Position numbers and translations under genes: made by a program. A DNA stretch of 8,407 nt. Origin: an uncultured Bacilli bacterium. Its GTDB lineage: Bacteria > Bacillota_I > Bacilli_A > RF39 > UBA660. Shown here one piece after another: positions 1 through 6,736 of this stretch. The DNA lies in contig CAKONT010000039.1 of the NCBI GenBank assembly GCA_934097255.1, forward strand, positions 1 to 8,407, given 5' to 3'. Under the pieces are notes generated by a model. It searched no databases, was not told where the DNA came from, and saw only the letters and a list, made by a program, of their open reading frames with translations. Every line of letters begins with the position of its first letter. The stretch's first letter is position 1.

Positions 1-359
1 TCTTTAAATACCCAATTTGGAATATTTTTTAATTCTGTTTGATATCTATCTACATTTGCTTGTCCTTCTAAAATAACGTCATCTGCGATTTGATTTCCAT
101 CTTCATCAACGTAATGAACAATTACTTTACCCATTACTTTTTTATATACATATGTTACTTCTAAAGTTTCTTCTGTATATGTTCCTTTTTCACTTGCAGA
201 TCCTTGTTTTACTTCTTTAAATACCCAATTTGGAATATTTTTTAATTCTGTTTGATATCTATCTACATTTGCTTGTCCTTCTAAAATAACATCATCTGCG
301 ATTTGATTTCCATCTTCATCAACGTAATGAACAATTACTTTACCCATTACTTTTTTATA
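1..359 (-). repeat. Tandem 213-bp repeat coding for MucBP domains
   Basis: Bases 1-146 and 214-359 are the same sequence in the same orientation, 213 bp (71 codons) apart, with one difference seen (G at 78, A at 291). The period is a whole number of codons, so the reading frame is kept. Each unit encodes a MucBP-like domain beginning MGKVIVHYVDEDG. Bases 147-213 are the part of the unit seen only once; the left-hand copy is cut by the window edge, so the array may hold more copies. Confidence 0.93.
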
Positions 360-2363
360 ATAGAAAATTATAACGTTTCTAGTTACATCTTTATCAAGAG
401 TAATTTCTTTTCTTACTTCTTTTCCTACTAAAATCCAACCAACTAAATCAGTTCTTGCATTTCCTATTCCTTTTCCATAAACATAACCTGATTTTACTTC
501 ATCTTCTGCTACTTTTTTAGTAGTATTTTCTTCATAATGACGTACAACATAAGTAGTTTTCATCTTTTCAATTGTTATTGTTACAGTTGAAGGATTACTT
601 TTTACTACATATGTTTTTCCATTTACTTGTACTGTTGTTTCAATGTAGTAAGTAAATGTTACATCTCCTACATAATCAGTTGGAGCTTTATAAGTAAATG
701 AACCATCTTCGTTTAATGTTAATAAACCTCTTGTTACATCTACTACTTTTACTACTTTGTCAACAACGATAGCATTATCATCTGTTTGAATTGTTTTGTA
801 ATCATTTTTTCTAACACCTTTATTAAAATCTACTGTTAGAGTTTCACCTTGTTTTACTTTGTAGTTATCATCGTCTGTTACTGCTGGAATTGGTACTGTT
901 GGATCGTCTAATCTTACTTCAAGTGGATTTGTCTCACCATAAATTGGATGTCCTTCAACAGCATCACCTGTAATTTTAGCACCATCATTTGTAAACATAT
1001 TTCCATAGTAATCACCTTTTGCTTTTACTCTAAATGTTAAAGAATGAGTAGCATCACTTGCTCTTAAGTCACCAATTAACCATGTTAATTTATTTCCATT
1101 AGCTACTTTAGATACTATTACTCTATTACCATATTGTGTAGAGTCATCTGAAAGTTTTATTTCTTCTCCAAAGTTTTTAATGAAATATTCTCTATCAATT
1201 TCAAACTTATCTGGAATAATATCTTCGACTTTAACATTTGTTGCAATTAAATCAATTCTATTTATTATTGCTTGAAATACTTTTTTTAAGTTTTCTAAAG
1301 ATGTTGCTAAAAAATAATTTTCTTCTTTTGATGCTAAATCTTTTAAGAATTTTTCAGCGTCACTATCTTCTTCAATAGCAAAACCTACTGAATAGATTTC
1401 TCCACCATTATCTTTAAAATCATTTGCTTCTTCTTTTGCTTTATAACTAGGTTTATAAGTCTCATCTTCACTTACTATTGTTTCTACCCAGTTACCTCTA
1501 TCATCTCTTGTGAAGTTAGTAACTTTAACAATGGTTGTTTTATTTTTGTCTGTATAGTATGTTCTAGTAAATGAAACTAAATATCTATTCCAGCCATAAC
1601 CATTCCAAACTTCATTACTATCTTCATAGTACTTATTTTCATATGAATCACTACTTCCAGCACCATGTTCATTGCCTTCATCACCATAAAAAGTTGGTAT
1701 TCCATCTGATAAAACTATTATTGTTTGAGATGCTGTTTCTGAACCTGAAAATAAATCTTTTGCTTTTTTTAATCCAGCTTGAACATTTGTACCACCATCT
1801 GCAACCATATCATTTAAACACTTCATTAATTCAGATTTCGTTGTTGTAAGATTACAATAACTATTTTTATCTACATTTGTCGCATAATAAACAATACCTA
1901 CTTTAATCATTTCTTTATTTTCTTCTTTAAGTAAAGAATCGATTAATTCTTCAGCAGCTTTTTTTAGAGCACTAAGTCTTGTATTTTCATCATCAAGAAC
2001 TTTGCCCATGCTACCGGATGCGTCAAGAACTAAAACTATTTCTTTTTCACTTTGAGATGAAGTATCGAATGATTCTCCATCTACTGTGATTGTAATATCG
2101 GCTTTTCTTCCATCTTCACCATCGCCTGTTACAACTTCAGCTTCTTTTTCTCCTGTTACCTCTCCTGGTTTTACCTCATCAACTAAATCTTCTTCTTTTT
2201 CTTCTTTTTTCTCTAAAGATTCTTCCTGATTCTCATTCAAACTATTCTCACTCATATTTACATTATCAACTTCATCTATTGCAAATACGGAAGGTATAGC
2301 TGTTAAAAAACCAATACTAAAAACAATAATAATTGCTAACAAATAATTTTTGACTTTTTTCAT
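1..2363 (-). CDS. Secreted VWA-domain surface protein with Ig-like and MucBP repeats (3' end outside window)
   Basis: 787 residues are visible with no in-frame stop; the C-terminus lies beyond the left edge. The ATG is set by AAGGAG at 2370-2375, six bases upstream. Residues 1-28 form a signal peptide (MKK, hydrophobic core, likely cleavage after VFA), followed by an acidic Glu-rich linker. Residues about 108-367 are a von Willebrand A domain with a complete metal-ion-dependent adhesion site: DASGSMG with D114, S116 and S118, then T192 in DGGTN and D220 in SDG. A strand-rich region (about 370-490) follows, then an Ig-like domain of the Big_9/tandem-95 type (about 497-598, with NEDGSFTYKAP), one diverged MucBP-like domain (about 602-671), and near-identical 71-residue MucBP repeats starting at M673 and M744. 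From family knowledge such proteins are cell-wall adhesins, often sortase-anchored. No LPXTG is visible because the end is missing. Adhesion to host mucus or matrix is inferred, not shown. Confidence 0.9.
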   Translation of the reverse strand, partial: MKKVKNYLLAIIIVFSIGFLTAIPSVFAIDEVDNVNMSENSLNENQEESLEKKEEKEEDLVDEVKPGEVTGEKEAEVVTGDGEDGRKADITITVDGESFDTSSQSEKEIVLVLDASGSMGKVLDDENTRLSALKKAAEELIDSLLKEENKEMIKVGIVYYATNVDKNSYCNLTTTKSELMKCLNDMVADGGTNVQAGLKKAKDLFSGSETASQTIIVLSDGIPTFYGDEGNEHGAGSSDSYENKYYEDSNEVWNGYGWNRYLVSFTRTYYTDKNKTTIVKVTNFTRDDRGNWVETIVSEDETYKPSYKAKEEANDFKDNGGEIYSVGFAIEEDSDAEKFLKDLASKEENYFLATSLENLKKVFQAIINRIDLIATNVKVEDIIPDKFEIDREYFIKNFGEEIKLSDDSTQYGNRVIVSKVANGNKLTWLIGDLRASDATHSLTFRVKAKGDYYGNMFTNDGAKITGDAVEGHPIYGETNPLEVRLDDPTVPIPAVTDDDNYKVKQGETLTVDFNKGVRKNDYKTIQTDDNAIVVDKVVKVVDVTRGLLTLNEDGSFTYKAPTDYVGDVTFTYYIETTVQVNGKTYVVKSNPSTVTITIEKMKTTYVVRHYEENTTKKVAEDEVKSGYVYGKGIGNARTDLVGWILVGKEVRKEITLDKDVTRNVIIFYYKKVMGKVIVHYVDEDGNQIADDVILEGQANVDRYQTELKNIPNWVFKEVKQGSASEKGTYTEETLEVTYVYKKVMGKVIVHYVDEDGNQIADDVILEGQANVDRYQTELKNIPNWVFK

Positions 2364-2394
2364 GTATTTCTCCTTTCAATTATTTTACTTGATC

Positions 2395-2431
2395 GGTTTA
2401 AAATTCTTTTAATAATCGAATTTCCAAAACC
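2395..2431 (-). promoter_or_regulatory. Two-part hairpin in the leader of the VWA-protein mRNA
   Basis: On the minus strand GGTTT (2427-2431) can pair with AAACC (2395-2399). After a small internal loop, AAATTC (2418-2423) pairs with GAATTT (2401-2406) around an 11-base loop. The structure lies between the predicted transcription start and the ribosome binding site at 2370-2375, just after a G-rich patch (GGTGGGGG) that stands out in this AT-rich sequence. It does not match a riboswitch class I can recognise. It could affect mRNA stability or translation, or have no function. Confidence 0.35.
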
Positions 2432-2447
2432 CCCACCAGTGCCATTT

Positions 2448-2476
2448 ATGGTATTACAATTATATGTTTTTGTCAA
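2448..2476 (-). promoter_or_regulatory. Sigma-A-type promoter for the VWA surface protein
   Basis: A perfect -35 box TTGACA (2471-2476) is followed, after exactly 17 bases, by TACCAT (2448-2453), which matches four of six positions of the -10 consensus. Transcription would start near 2440, giving a leader of roughly 75 bases before the ATG. The weak -10 with a perfect -35 leaves room for regulation. Confidence 0.6.
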
Positions 2477-2600
2477 GGGTAAAATGTACATTCCATTACT
2501 ATTTTTTTCAAAAAAGTAATTTTTATAAATATTATTACTCAAAACTCAAAAAAAATTTTTTTTCGACAAAATAATAAATTAAATAATTTATAAAATAAAA

Positions 2601-3263
2601 TTATCCTTTAATTTTTCTTAAATTCGCTTTAAAATCAGGATATGCACTTAAAATTCTTCTTGCTCTAAAACCTTTCCCTAATAATATATTTTTAACATAT
2701 TCAGTCACTTCTACGGTATTATCTTTTATCGAAGTTGAATAATCCTTAGCAGCTGATTTAAATTTTGAGATAATATTTAAAGATATAATATTATCTGTTA
2801 TATAAATAACAACTAAAACTAAAGCTATACTTATAATTAAAAAGTCATTTGCTTGATACAAATTTTTCATTAAAAAAGGATTTAGATAATAAATGATAAG
2901 TGTACCTAAAATACCAAAAGGAATCATTGTATTAAGACATATTCTTCCATCTATATTAAATTTTCTTTTACTGTAATCCCACCATCTTGCTTTAAATATT
3001 TTTTCCATAAAATAACTTGTAAAATATTCCAAAATCGAACAAATAATAATAGACAAAAAAAACACCAAAATAGGATAATCCATAAATCTATTTAATAATG
3101 TAATTATAAAAACGCAACCATATCCATATATAGGACAATATGGACCAATTAAAAAACCACGATTAATAAATTTCTTCGCTTCGATTGACTTTAATACGGT
3201 TTCCATAAGCCAACCTAAAAATGAATATATAAAAAAAAGTAATATATATACTATTAATGTCAT
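2601..3263 (-). CDS. CmpB-family membrane protein (PF06541, 'putative ABC transporter permease')
   Basis: 220-residue integral membrane protein of unknown function. It carries the two conserved blocks of the PF06541/CmpB family: FLGWLMETV followed by NRGFLIGPYCPIYGYG (residues 16-49), and EYFTSYFMEKIFKARWWDYS followed by FNIDGRICL (79-110). About five hydrophobic helices are visible (near 2-19, 45-59, 64-81, 112-128 and 141-158), with a polar basic C-terminal tail of about 60 residues, probably cytoplasmic. The ABC-transporter name comes from the family label: there is no ATPase or binding protein beside it, so a transport role is unproven. ATG start; the Shine-Dalgarno (AAGAGAG-like) is weak. 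The gene has its own extended -10 promoter just past the asnS terminator. No convincing terminator follows it, so some read-through into the next gene is possible. Confidence 0.85.
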   Translation of the reverse strand: MTLIVYILLFFIYSFLGWLMETVLKSIEAKKFINRGFLIGPYCPIYGYGCVFIITLLNRFMDYPILVFFLSIIICSILEYFTSYFMEKIFKARWWDYSKRKFNIDGRICLNTMIPFGILGTLIIYYLNPFLMKNLYQANDFLIISIALVLVVIYITDNIISLNIISKFKSAAKDYSTSIKDNTVEVTEYVKNILLGKGFRARRILSAYPDFKANLRKIKG

Positions 3264-3286
3264 AAAATCATCTACTCTCTTATTTT

Positions 3287-3292
3287 ATTATA
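3287..3292 (-). promoter_or_regulatory. Extended -10 promoter for the CmpB-family gene
   Basis: TGGTATAAT on the minus strand is a perfect TATAAT (3287-3292) with the TG element of an extended -10. No good -35 is present: the expected place is occupied by the T-rich tail of the asnS terminator. Transcription would start near 3280, leaving a leader of only about 15-20 bases. Confidence 0.65.
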
Positions 3293-3300
3293 CCAAAAAA

Positions 3301-3332
3301 AGAAAAAAATAAAACTCATTTTCATAAGTTTT
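3301..3332 (-). terminator. Intrinsic terminator of asnS
   Basis: AAAACTTAT (3324-3332) pairs with ATGAGTTTT (3311-3319) as a nine-base stem with one G-U pair and a GAAA tetraloop. It is followed by ATTTTTTT and then a further T-run. It begins about 20 bases after the asnS stop codon. Confidence 0.8.
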
Positions 3333-3351
3333 ATTTAAATTTTTAAATCTT

Positions 3352-4722
3352 TTAAAAATCACAATTTCCAGGAGTTCTTGGAAAAGGAATAACATCTCTA
3401 ATATTTTCAATTCCAGTAAGATAAATTATTAATCTTTCAAAACCCATTCCAAATCCTGAATGATAACATCCACCAAATTTTCTTAAATTTACAAACCAAT
3501 CAACTGGTTCAACTGAAACATTTAACTCTTTCATACGTGCAAGTAAAACATTTATGTCATCTTCTCTTTGAGAACCACCAATTAACTCTCCAACACCTGG
3601 CACTTCAAGATCAACTGCTTTAACTGTTTTGTTATCGTCGTTTACTTTCATATACCAAGCTTTAATATCTTTTGGCCAATCTGTAACAAATACAGGTCCA
3701 TTAAAATATTCAGTTATATATTTTTCATGTTCTTTTGCTATATCATCGTCATAACTTGGTTCAAACTCCCATTTGATATTTGCCTTTTTTAAAAGATCTA
3801 TAACGTCATGATGAGATATTCTAACAAACTTACTATTTGTTAATTTAACTAATCTTTCTTTTAAACCTTTTGAAACAAACTTATCACAAAAATCTATTTC
3901 ATCGCAACACTTTTCTAAAACATAACTAACGATATATTTTAACATTTCTTCTTCTATATCCATAACACCTTCTAAATCACAAAAAGCAATTTCCGGTTCA
4001 ATCATCCAAAATTCATTTGCATGAGTTTTGGTATTAGAATTTTCAGTTCTAAAAGTTGGTCCAAAAGTATAGATTTTTTTAAAAGCCATAGCAAATGCTT
4101 CTCCATGAAGTTGACCTGATCCTGTTATAAAAGCTTGCTTTCCAAATAAGTCCTTTGACATATCAACTAATCCATCTTCCATTGGTAAATTATTAAAATT
4201 TAAAGTTGTCACTTTAAACATTTGATCTGATCCTTCACAATCTGTTGTTGTAATAAGTGGTGTGTGAGTATATACATATCCTCTTTCTTGAAAATAAGTA
4301 TGAATTGCCATAGCTGCAACACTTCTTATTCTAAAAACAGCTTGAAAAAGATTAGTTCTTGGTCTTAAATAAGCTTGTTCCCTTAAAAATTCCATCGAAT
4401 GTCTTTTTGGCTGAATTGGATAATTTTCTGGACAATCGCCTAAAAGAGAAATTTCTTTTACTTTAATTTCAAATTCTTGTAAAGAACCAACTGATTTTAT
4501 TACTTCACCAACTACTTTAATAGCACTCCCAATATGAAATTTTTGAATATCATCAAAATCTTTTAAATTATTGTCATACACAAGTTGTACATGTTTAAAA
4601 CAAGTCCCATCACTAAAATCAATAAAACCATATTCTTTTTGTTTACGATGATTTCTAATCCATCCAAAAAGAGTAACTTCACTTCCTATATAATCTTTAC
4701 TAAATAATTCCTTAACATCCAT
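3352..4722 (-). CDS. asnS: Asparaginyl-tRNA synthetase
   Basis: Cytoplasmic class IIb aminoacyl-tRNA synthetase that charges tRNA-Asn with asparagine using ATP. The 456 residues are full length for the bacterial enzyme. An N-terminal OB-fold anticodon-binding domain (about 14-95, starting VTLFGWIRNHR) leads into the catalytic domain. Class II motif 2 includes FGPTFRTENS (220-229) with the H-x-x-EFWMIEPE segment; motif 3 is GFGMGFERL (423-431), ending IRDVIPFPRTPG. The asparagine-type features and the length separate it from AspRS, and the T-box upstream reads an Asn codon, which agrees. The ATG has an AAGGA Shine-Dalgarno at 4732-4736, nine bases upstream. The gene is flanked by its own promoter and T-box leader on one side and an intrinsic terminator on the other, so it appears monocistronic. 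Having AsnRS means Asn-tRNA does not depend solely on the amidotransferase route. Confidence 0.98.
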   Translation of the reverse strand: MDVKELFSKDYIGSEVTLFGWIRNHRKQKEYGFIDFSDGTCFKHVQLVYDNNLKDFDDIQKFHIGSAIKVVGEVIKSVGSLQEFEIKVKEISLLGDCPENYPIQPKRHSMEFLREQAYLRPRTNLFQAVFRIRSVAAMAIHTYFQERGYVYTHTPLITTTDCEGSDQMFKVTTLNFNNLPMEDGLVDMSKDLFGKQAFITGSGQLHGEAFAMAFKKIYTFGPTFRTENSNTKTHANEFWMIEPEIAFCDLEGVMDIEEEMLKYIVSYVLEKCCDEIDFCDKFVSKGLKERLVKLTNSKFVRISHHDVIDLLKKANIKWEFEPSYDDDIAKEHEKYITEYFNGPVFVTDWPKDIKAWYMKVNDDNKTVKAVDLEVPGVGELIGGSQREDDINVLLARMKELNVSVEPVDWFVNLRKFGGCYHSGFGMGFERLIIYLTGIENIRDVIPFPRTPGNCDF

Positions 4723-4745
4723 TTCTAATCATCCTTTCAAAAAAC

Positions 4746-4788
4746 AAAAAAAGCGATACCAAAGGACACTATAAACTTGTGTGGTACC
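4746..4788 (-). terminator. T-box attenuator terminator upstream of asnS
   Basis: GGTACCA and TGGTATC (arms within 4782-4788 and 4755-4761 in the outer stem) pair, with an inner CAC/GTG helix, and are followed by GC and seven Ts (4746-4752). The arm takes bases from the T-box sequence itself, so it competes with the antiterminator. That fold pairs AAGG with CCTT and ACAC with GTGT around the seven-base bulge TGGTACC. Confidence 0.8.
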
Positions 4789-4950
4789 ACCTTATTTTAT
4801 ACTTTAATAAATATAACGGTTTAAACCGGCTTGTTCTACTATTATTTCTTCAAGCAACTAAAGAAAGTGTTATTCATTTAACTCTTATTATTAGTTTTCA
4901 CCAGCCACTAACTCTCTTCAAATAGATATTAAATTACTTCTCTTTCTTAA
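4746..4950 (-). ncRNA. T-box riboswitch leader, asparagine specifier (AAC)
   Basis: A cis-acting leader that senses uncharged tRNA-Asn and lets transcription continue into asnS. The T-box sequence AAGGTGGTACCACAC is at 4779-4793. Stem I is visible: AAGAAAG near 4942-4948 pairs with CTTTCTT near 4861-4867, with the AGTA of the specifier-side loop next to it. The distal part AGAGAGTTAG...GGCTGGTGAAAACTAA (about 4891-4916) matches the usual T-box AG bulge and distal loop. In the specifier loop the triplet AAC (4869-4871), followed by A, is an Asn codon, matching the downstream gene. A small stem III candidate (CGGT/ACCG around TTAA) lies at 4817-4828. The right-hand boundary is approximate. Confidence 0.93.
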
Positions 4951-4974
4951 TGTTTTTAACATTTATTACACTAA

Positions 4975-5003
4975 ATACTAATACAAAAAAACTATTTTGT
5001 CAA
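4975..5003 (-). promoter_or_regulatory. Promoter of the asnS T-box transcript
   Basis: TTGACA (4998-5003) and TAGTAT (4975-4980) are separated by 17 bases, a typical sigma-A spacing. The -35 is perfect and the -10 matches four of six bases. Transcription would start near 4968, about 20 bases before T-box stem I. The -35 hexamer contains the TGA stop codon of the upstream deacetylase-like gene. Confidence 0.7.
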
Positions 5004-5851
5004 TAATAATTTTCACTTATTAGCTCTTCTAAAGAAACAACATCATACCCTTTTTGTTTAATATATTTTATAATAATTTTAACTTCATCTATTATACTAC
5101 TTTGAATATTAATATTATAAATACCTCCATTAGATAAATTATCTTTAATATCTTTTAAACTTTTAATATCATTTGCTTTTACTGTATACATACTTAAACT
5201 ACTACATATATCTAATGCTTTTTTTAAATTATCTTCGATACAATAATTATGTTCATTTAAAAAAACTCTATTTATAAGTGAATTAGTATTTTTAATAGTT
5301 AATTTATCATATTTACCATCATATCCTAGATTGCCTAAAAAATGTCCATCCAAAGCAATATCTTTTAAAATATCAACATTATCTTCAAAATATTTTCCAT
5401 CGATAAAAAAATTGCCAACAACATTGTTATTTTTTAAAATATCTAAGATAACAGAAACATTTTTAGAACTATCAATTTTAAAAACTAATGATACTTGTTT
5501 TTTATTTTTATTACCACTTATTATTACTTTATCAAATGTATCTTTAATAGATATATTAGGATAATCCGGAATAAATGTATATAAATTTTTATTATATGAT
5601 CCTAGTTTTTTCATTTTATAATATGTTTTATCTATATCAACTTTAAATCCACAAAGTCCTGGAATAATATAGCTATCTTCTACTACGGCATTAACAGGTT
5701 TTGTTTCAAAAAAAGTTTTTTTATCAATAATTTCCATCATGATAGGATCTTTATCTTTAATATAATCACTTATTCTATCAGTATAATAAAAGCTAAAAAA
5801 AGTAAGTAAAACAACACTTAAAAAGCTAAATAGTTTTTTCATATAAGTCAC
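5000..5851 (-). CDS. NodB-fold polysaccharide-deacetylase-like protein, probably catalytically inactive
   Basis: 283 residues. The N-terminus (MKKLF, then a hydrophobic run to about residue 23) is a signal peptide or membrane anchor, so the rest should face the wall. Residues about 118-275 follow the NodB polysaccharide deacetylase pattern: a first strand with SLVFKIDSS, then ILDILKNNNVVGNFFIDGKY, then GHFLGNLGYDGK, and a closing IKQKGYDVVSLEEL. Against the family motifs TFDDGP and NHTYSH, the two Asp are K125 and I126 and the two metal-binding His are L175 and G179, so the usual metal centre is absent. The alignment is by eye. A segment before the domain (about 60-95, IPGLCGFKVDIDKTYYKMKKLG) looks structured, but I cannot assign it a function. 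The start is GTG, chosen because AGGTGA lies 6 bases upstream; the ATG three codons in is too far from it. The gene follows the mutM terminator by a few bases, with no clear promoter of its own. Likely role: a wall-binding or regulatory pseudoenzyme (inference). Confidence 0.75.
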   Translation of the reverse strand: MTYMKKLFSFLSVVLLTFFSFYYTDRISDYIKDKDPIMMEIIDKKTFFETKPVNAVVEDSYIIPGLCGFKVDIDKTYYKMKKLGSYNKNLYTFIPDYPNISIKDTFDKVIISGNKNKKQVSLVFKIDSSKNVSVILDILKNNNVVGNFFIDGKYFEDNVDILKDIALDGHFLGNLGYDGKYDKLTIKNTNSLINRVFLNEHNYCIEDNLKKALDICSSLSMYTVKANDIKSLKDIKDNLSNGGIYNINIQSSIIDEVKIIIKYIKQKGYDVVSLEELISENYY

Positions 5852-5876
5852 TTATAATCACCTAATAAAATTTATG

Positions 5877-5909
5877 AAAATAAAAAAGATATTTAACTAA
5901 AATATCTTT
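5877..5909 (-). terminator. AU-rich intrinsic terminator after mutM
   Basis: AAAGATATTT (5900-5909) and AAATATCTTT (5885-5894) form a perfect ten-base stem with a five-base loop, followed by TTTTTTATTTT. The stem begins inside the mutM stop codon. It has only one G-C pair, so termination may be partial, which would let the next gene be read from the polA-mutM transcript. Confidence 0.6.
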
Positions 5910-6729
5910 ATTTTTGACAATGACTACAAAAATATGTTCCACGTCCACCAACTTTAATTTTTTCAATTGGTGTTTTACATACCAAACAAGGACTATTTTT
6001 TCTAGTATGAACATATAACTTGTTTTGAAAATTACCAGTAACATTTTCTTCAGAAGTATATGAATGTATTGTCGTTCCACCAAGTTTTATCGCTTCATCT
6101 AACACTTTTTTTGTATTTTCTATAATTTGTTCAAGTTCTAAAAGAGTTAGCGAATTAGATTTTCTAAGCGGATTTATCTTTGATAAGAAAAGTATTTCAT
6201 CTGCATAAATATTTCCAATACCAACGATAATTTTTTGATCTAATAGTGCTGTTTTTATTGGTATTTGTTTATTTTCTAATTGTTCTTTTAAGTATTCTTT
6301 TGTTAATTTTTCATACCATGGCTCACATCCCAAGTCTTTTAATGGCGATATTTTTTCTAGTTCTTTTTCTGTTACAAGATACATCCTACCAAATTTTCTT
6401 GTATCTTTGTATCTTAATTCTTCCTTGTTATCTAAAATAAAACCAACATGTTCATGTTTAGAATAAGGAGTATTTATTTTTCGATATAAATATTTTCCTT
6501 CCATTCTTAAATGACTTAAAAGATAATAATCATCTAAAACAAAAACTAACCATTTTCCACGTCTATTAACTTTTATTATTTTTTGATTTTTAATTTTTTC
6601 TTTTACATCTTTAATATCGGGATAAGAAAATATACTCGGATATAATATATTTATATCTTTTATTACTCTTCCCCTTAAATGCTTTTCTAAAGCACATCTT
6701 ACTGTTTCAACTTCAGGTAATTCTGGCAT
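5908..6729 (-). CDS. mutM: Formamidopyrimidine-DNA glycosylase (Fpg/MutM)
   Basis: Base-excision repair enzyme that removes 8-oxoguanine and ring-opened purines from DNA and cuts the abasic site by beta/delta elimination. 273 residues, the normal length. The N-terminus MPELPEVETV carries the catalytic Pro2 and Glu3 (Met1 is removed). K59 in RRGKW corresponds to the conserved DNA-binding lysine. M76, R111 and F113 fit the void-filling triad. GIGNIYADE (170-178) lies in the helix-two-turn-helix domain. The C-terminal zinc finger is complete, with C248, C251, C268 and C271, and R263 in its GGRG turn. The ATG is 11 bases past the polA stop, and its AAGGAG overlaps that stop, so the two genes are co-transcribed. 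In many Bacillota coaE follows mutM; here a hairpin terminator and a deacetylase-like gene do. The related plant/Nei types are excluded by the classic Fpg N-terminus and zinc finger. Confidence 0.97.
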   Translation of the reverse strand: MPELPEVETVRCALEKHLRGRVIKDINILYPSIFSYPDIKDVKEKIKNQKIIKVNRRGKWLVFVLDDYYLLSHLRMEGKYLYRKINTPYSKHEHVGFILDNKEELRYKDTRKFGRMYLVTEKELEKISPLKDLGCEPWYEKLTKEYLKEQLENKQIPIKTALLDQKIIVGIGNIYADEILFLSKINPLRKSNSLTLLELEQIIENTKKVLDEAIKLGGTTIHSYTSEENVTGNFQNKLYVHTRKNSPCLVCKTPIEKIKVGGRGTYFCSHCQK

Positions 6730-6736
6730 ATAACTT

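Noticed and set aside
1571..1849. Plus-strand open frame of 92 codons inside the VWA gene
   Set aside because: Antisense to the MIDAS-containing VWA coding region. Its His-, Leu- and Tyr-rich product is the low-complexity type expected from the reverse strand of an AT-rich gene.
2495..2520. AT-only inverted repeat (ATTACT...AGTAAT with T and A tracts) as a terminator of the CmpB-family gene
   Set aside because: It lies more than 80 bases past the stop, lacks a U-tract on the minus strand and has only one G-C pair per arm. The nearby hairpin at 2574-2591 and the A8T8 tract at 2548-2563 are also only A-T pairs and too weak to call.
2360..2542. A 60-codon open frame on the minus strand in front of the VWA gene
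   Set aside because: It spans the predicted promoter (TTGACA/TACCAT), the leader and the ribosome binding site of the VWA gene and ends at that gene's start. The peptide resembles no known protein and has no convincing ribosome binding site.
5000..5002. Mycoplasma-type code with UGA as tryptophan, suggested by the low GC content
   Set aside because: UGA ends the deacetylase-like frame where the NodB-like domain is complete and the next promoter begins. Tryptophans checked in asnS and the VWA protein are UGG.
5331..5564. Plus-strand open frame of 77 codons inside the deacetylase-like gene
   Set aside because: Antisense shadow of a region with clear NodB-fold similarity; no start signal or recognisable product.
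5862..6083. Minus-strand open frame in another register over the mutM zinc finger
   Set aside because: It overlaps mutM, whose Cys4 zinc finger is intact in the correct frame; the alternative product is not recognisable.
6246..6440. Plus-strand open frame with a hydrophobic product inside mutM
   Set aside because: Antisense to conserved mutM sequence; the hydrophobic composition is an artefact of reading an AT-rich gene backwards.
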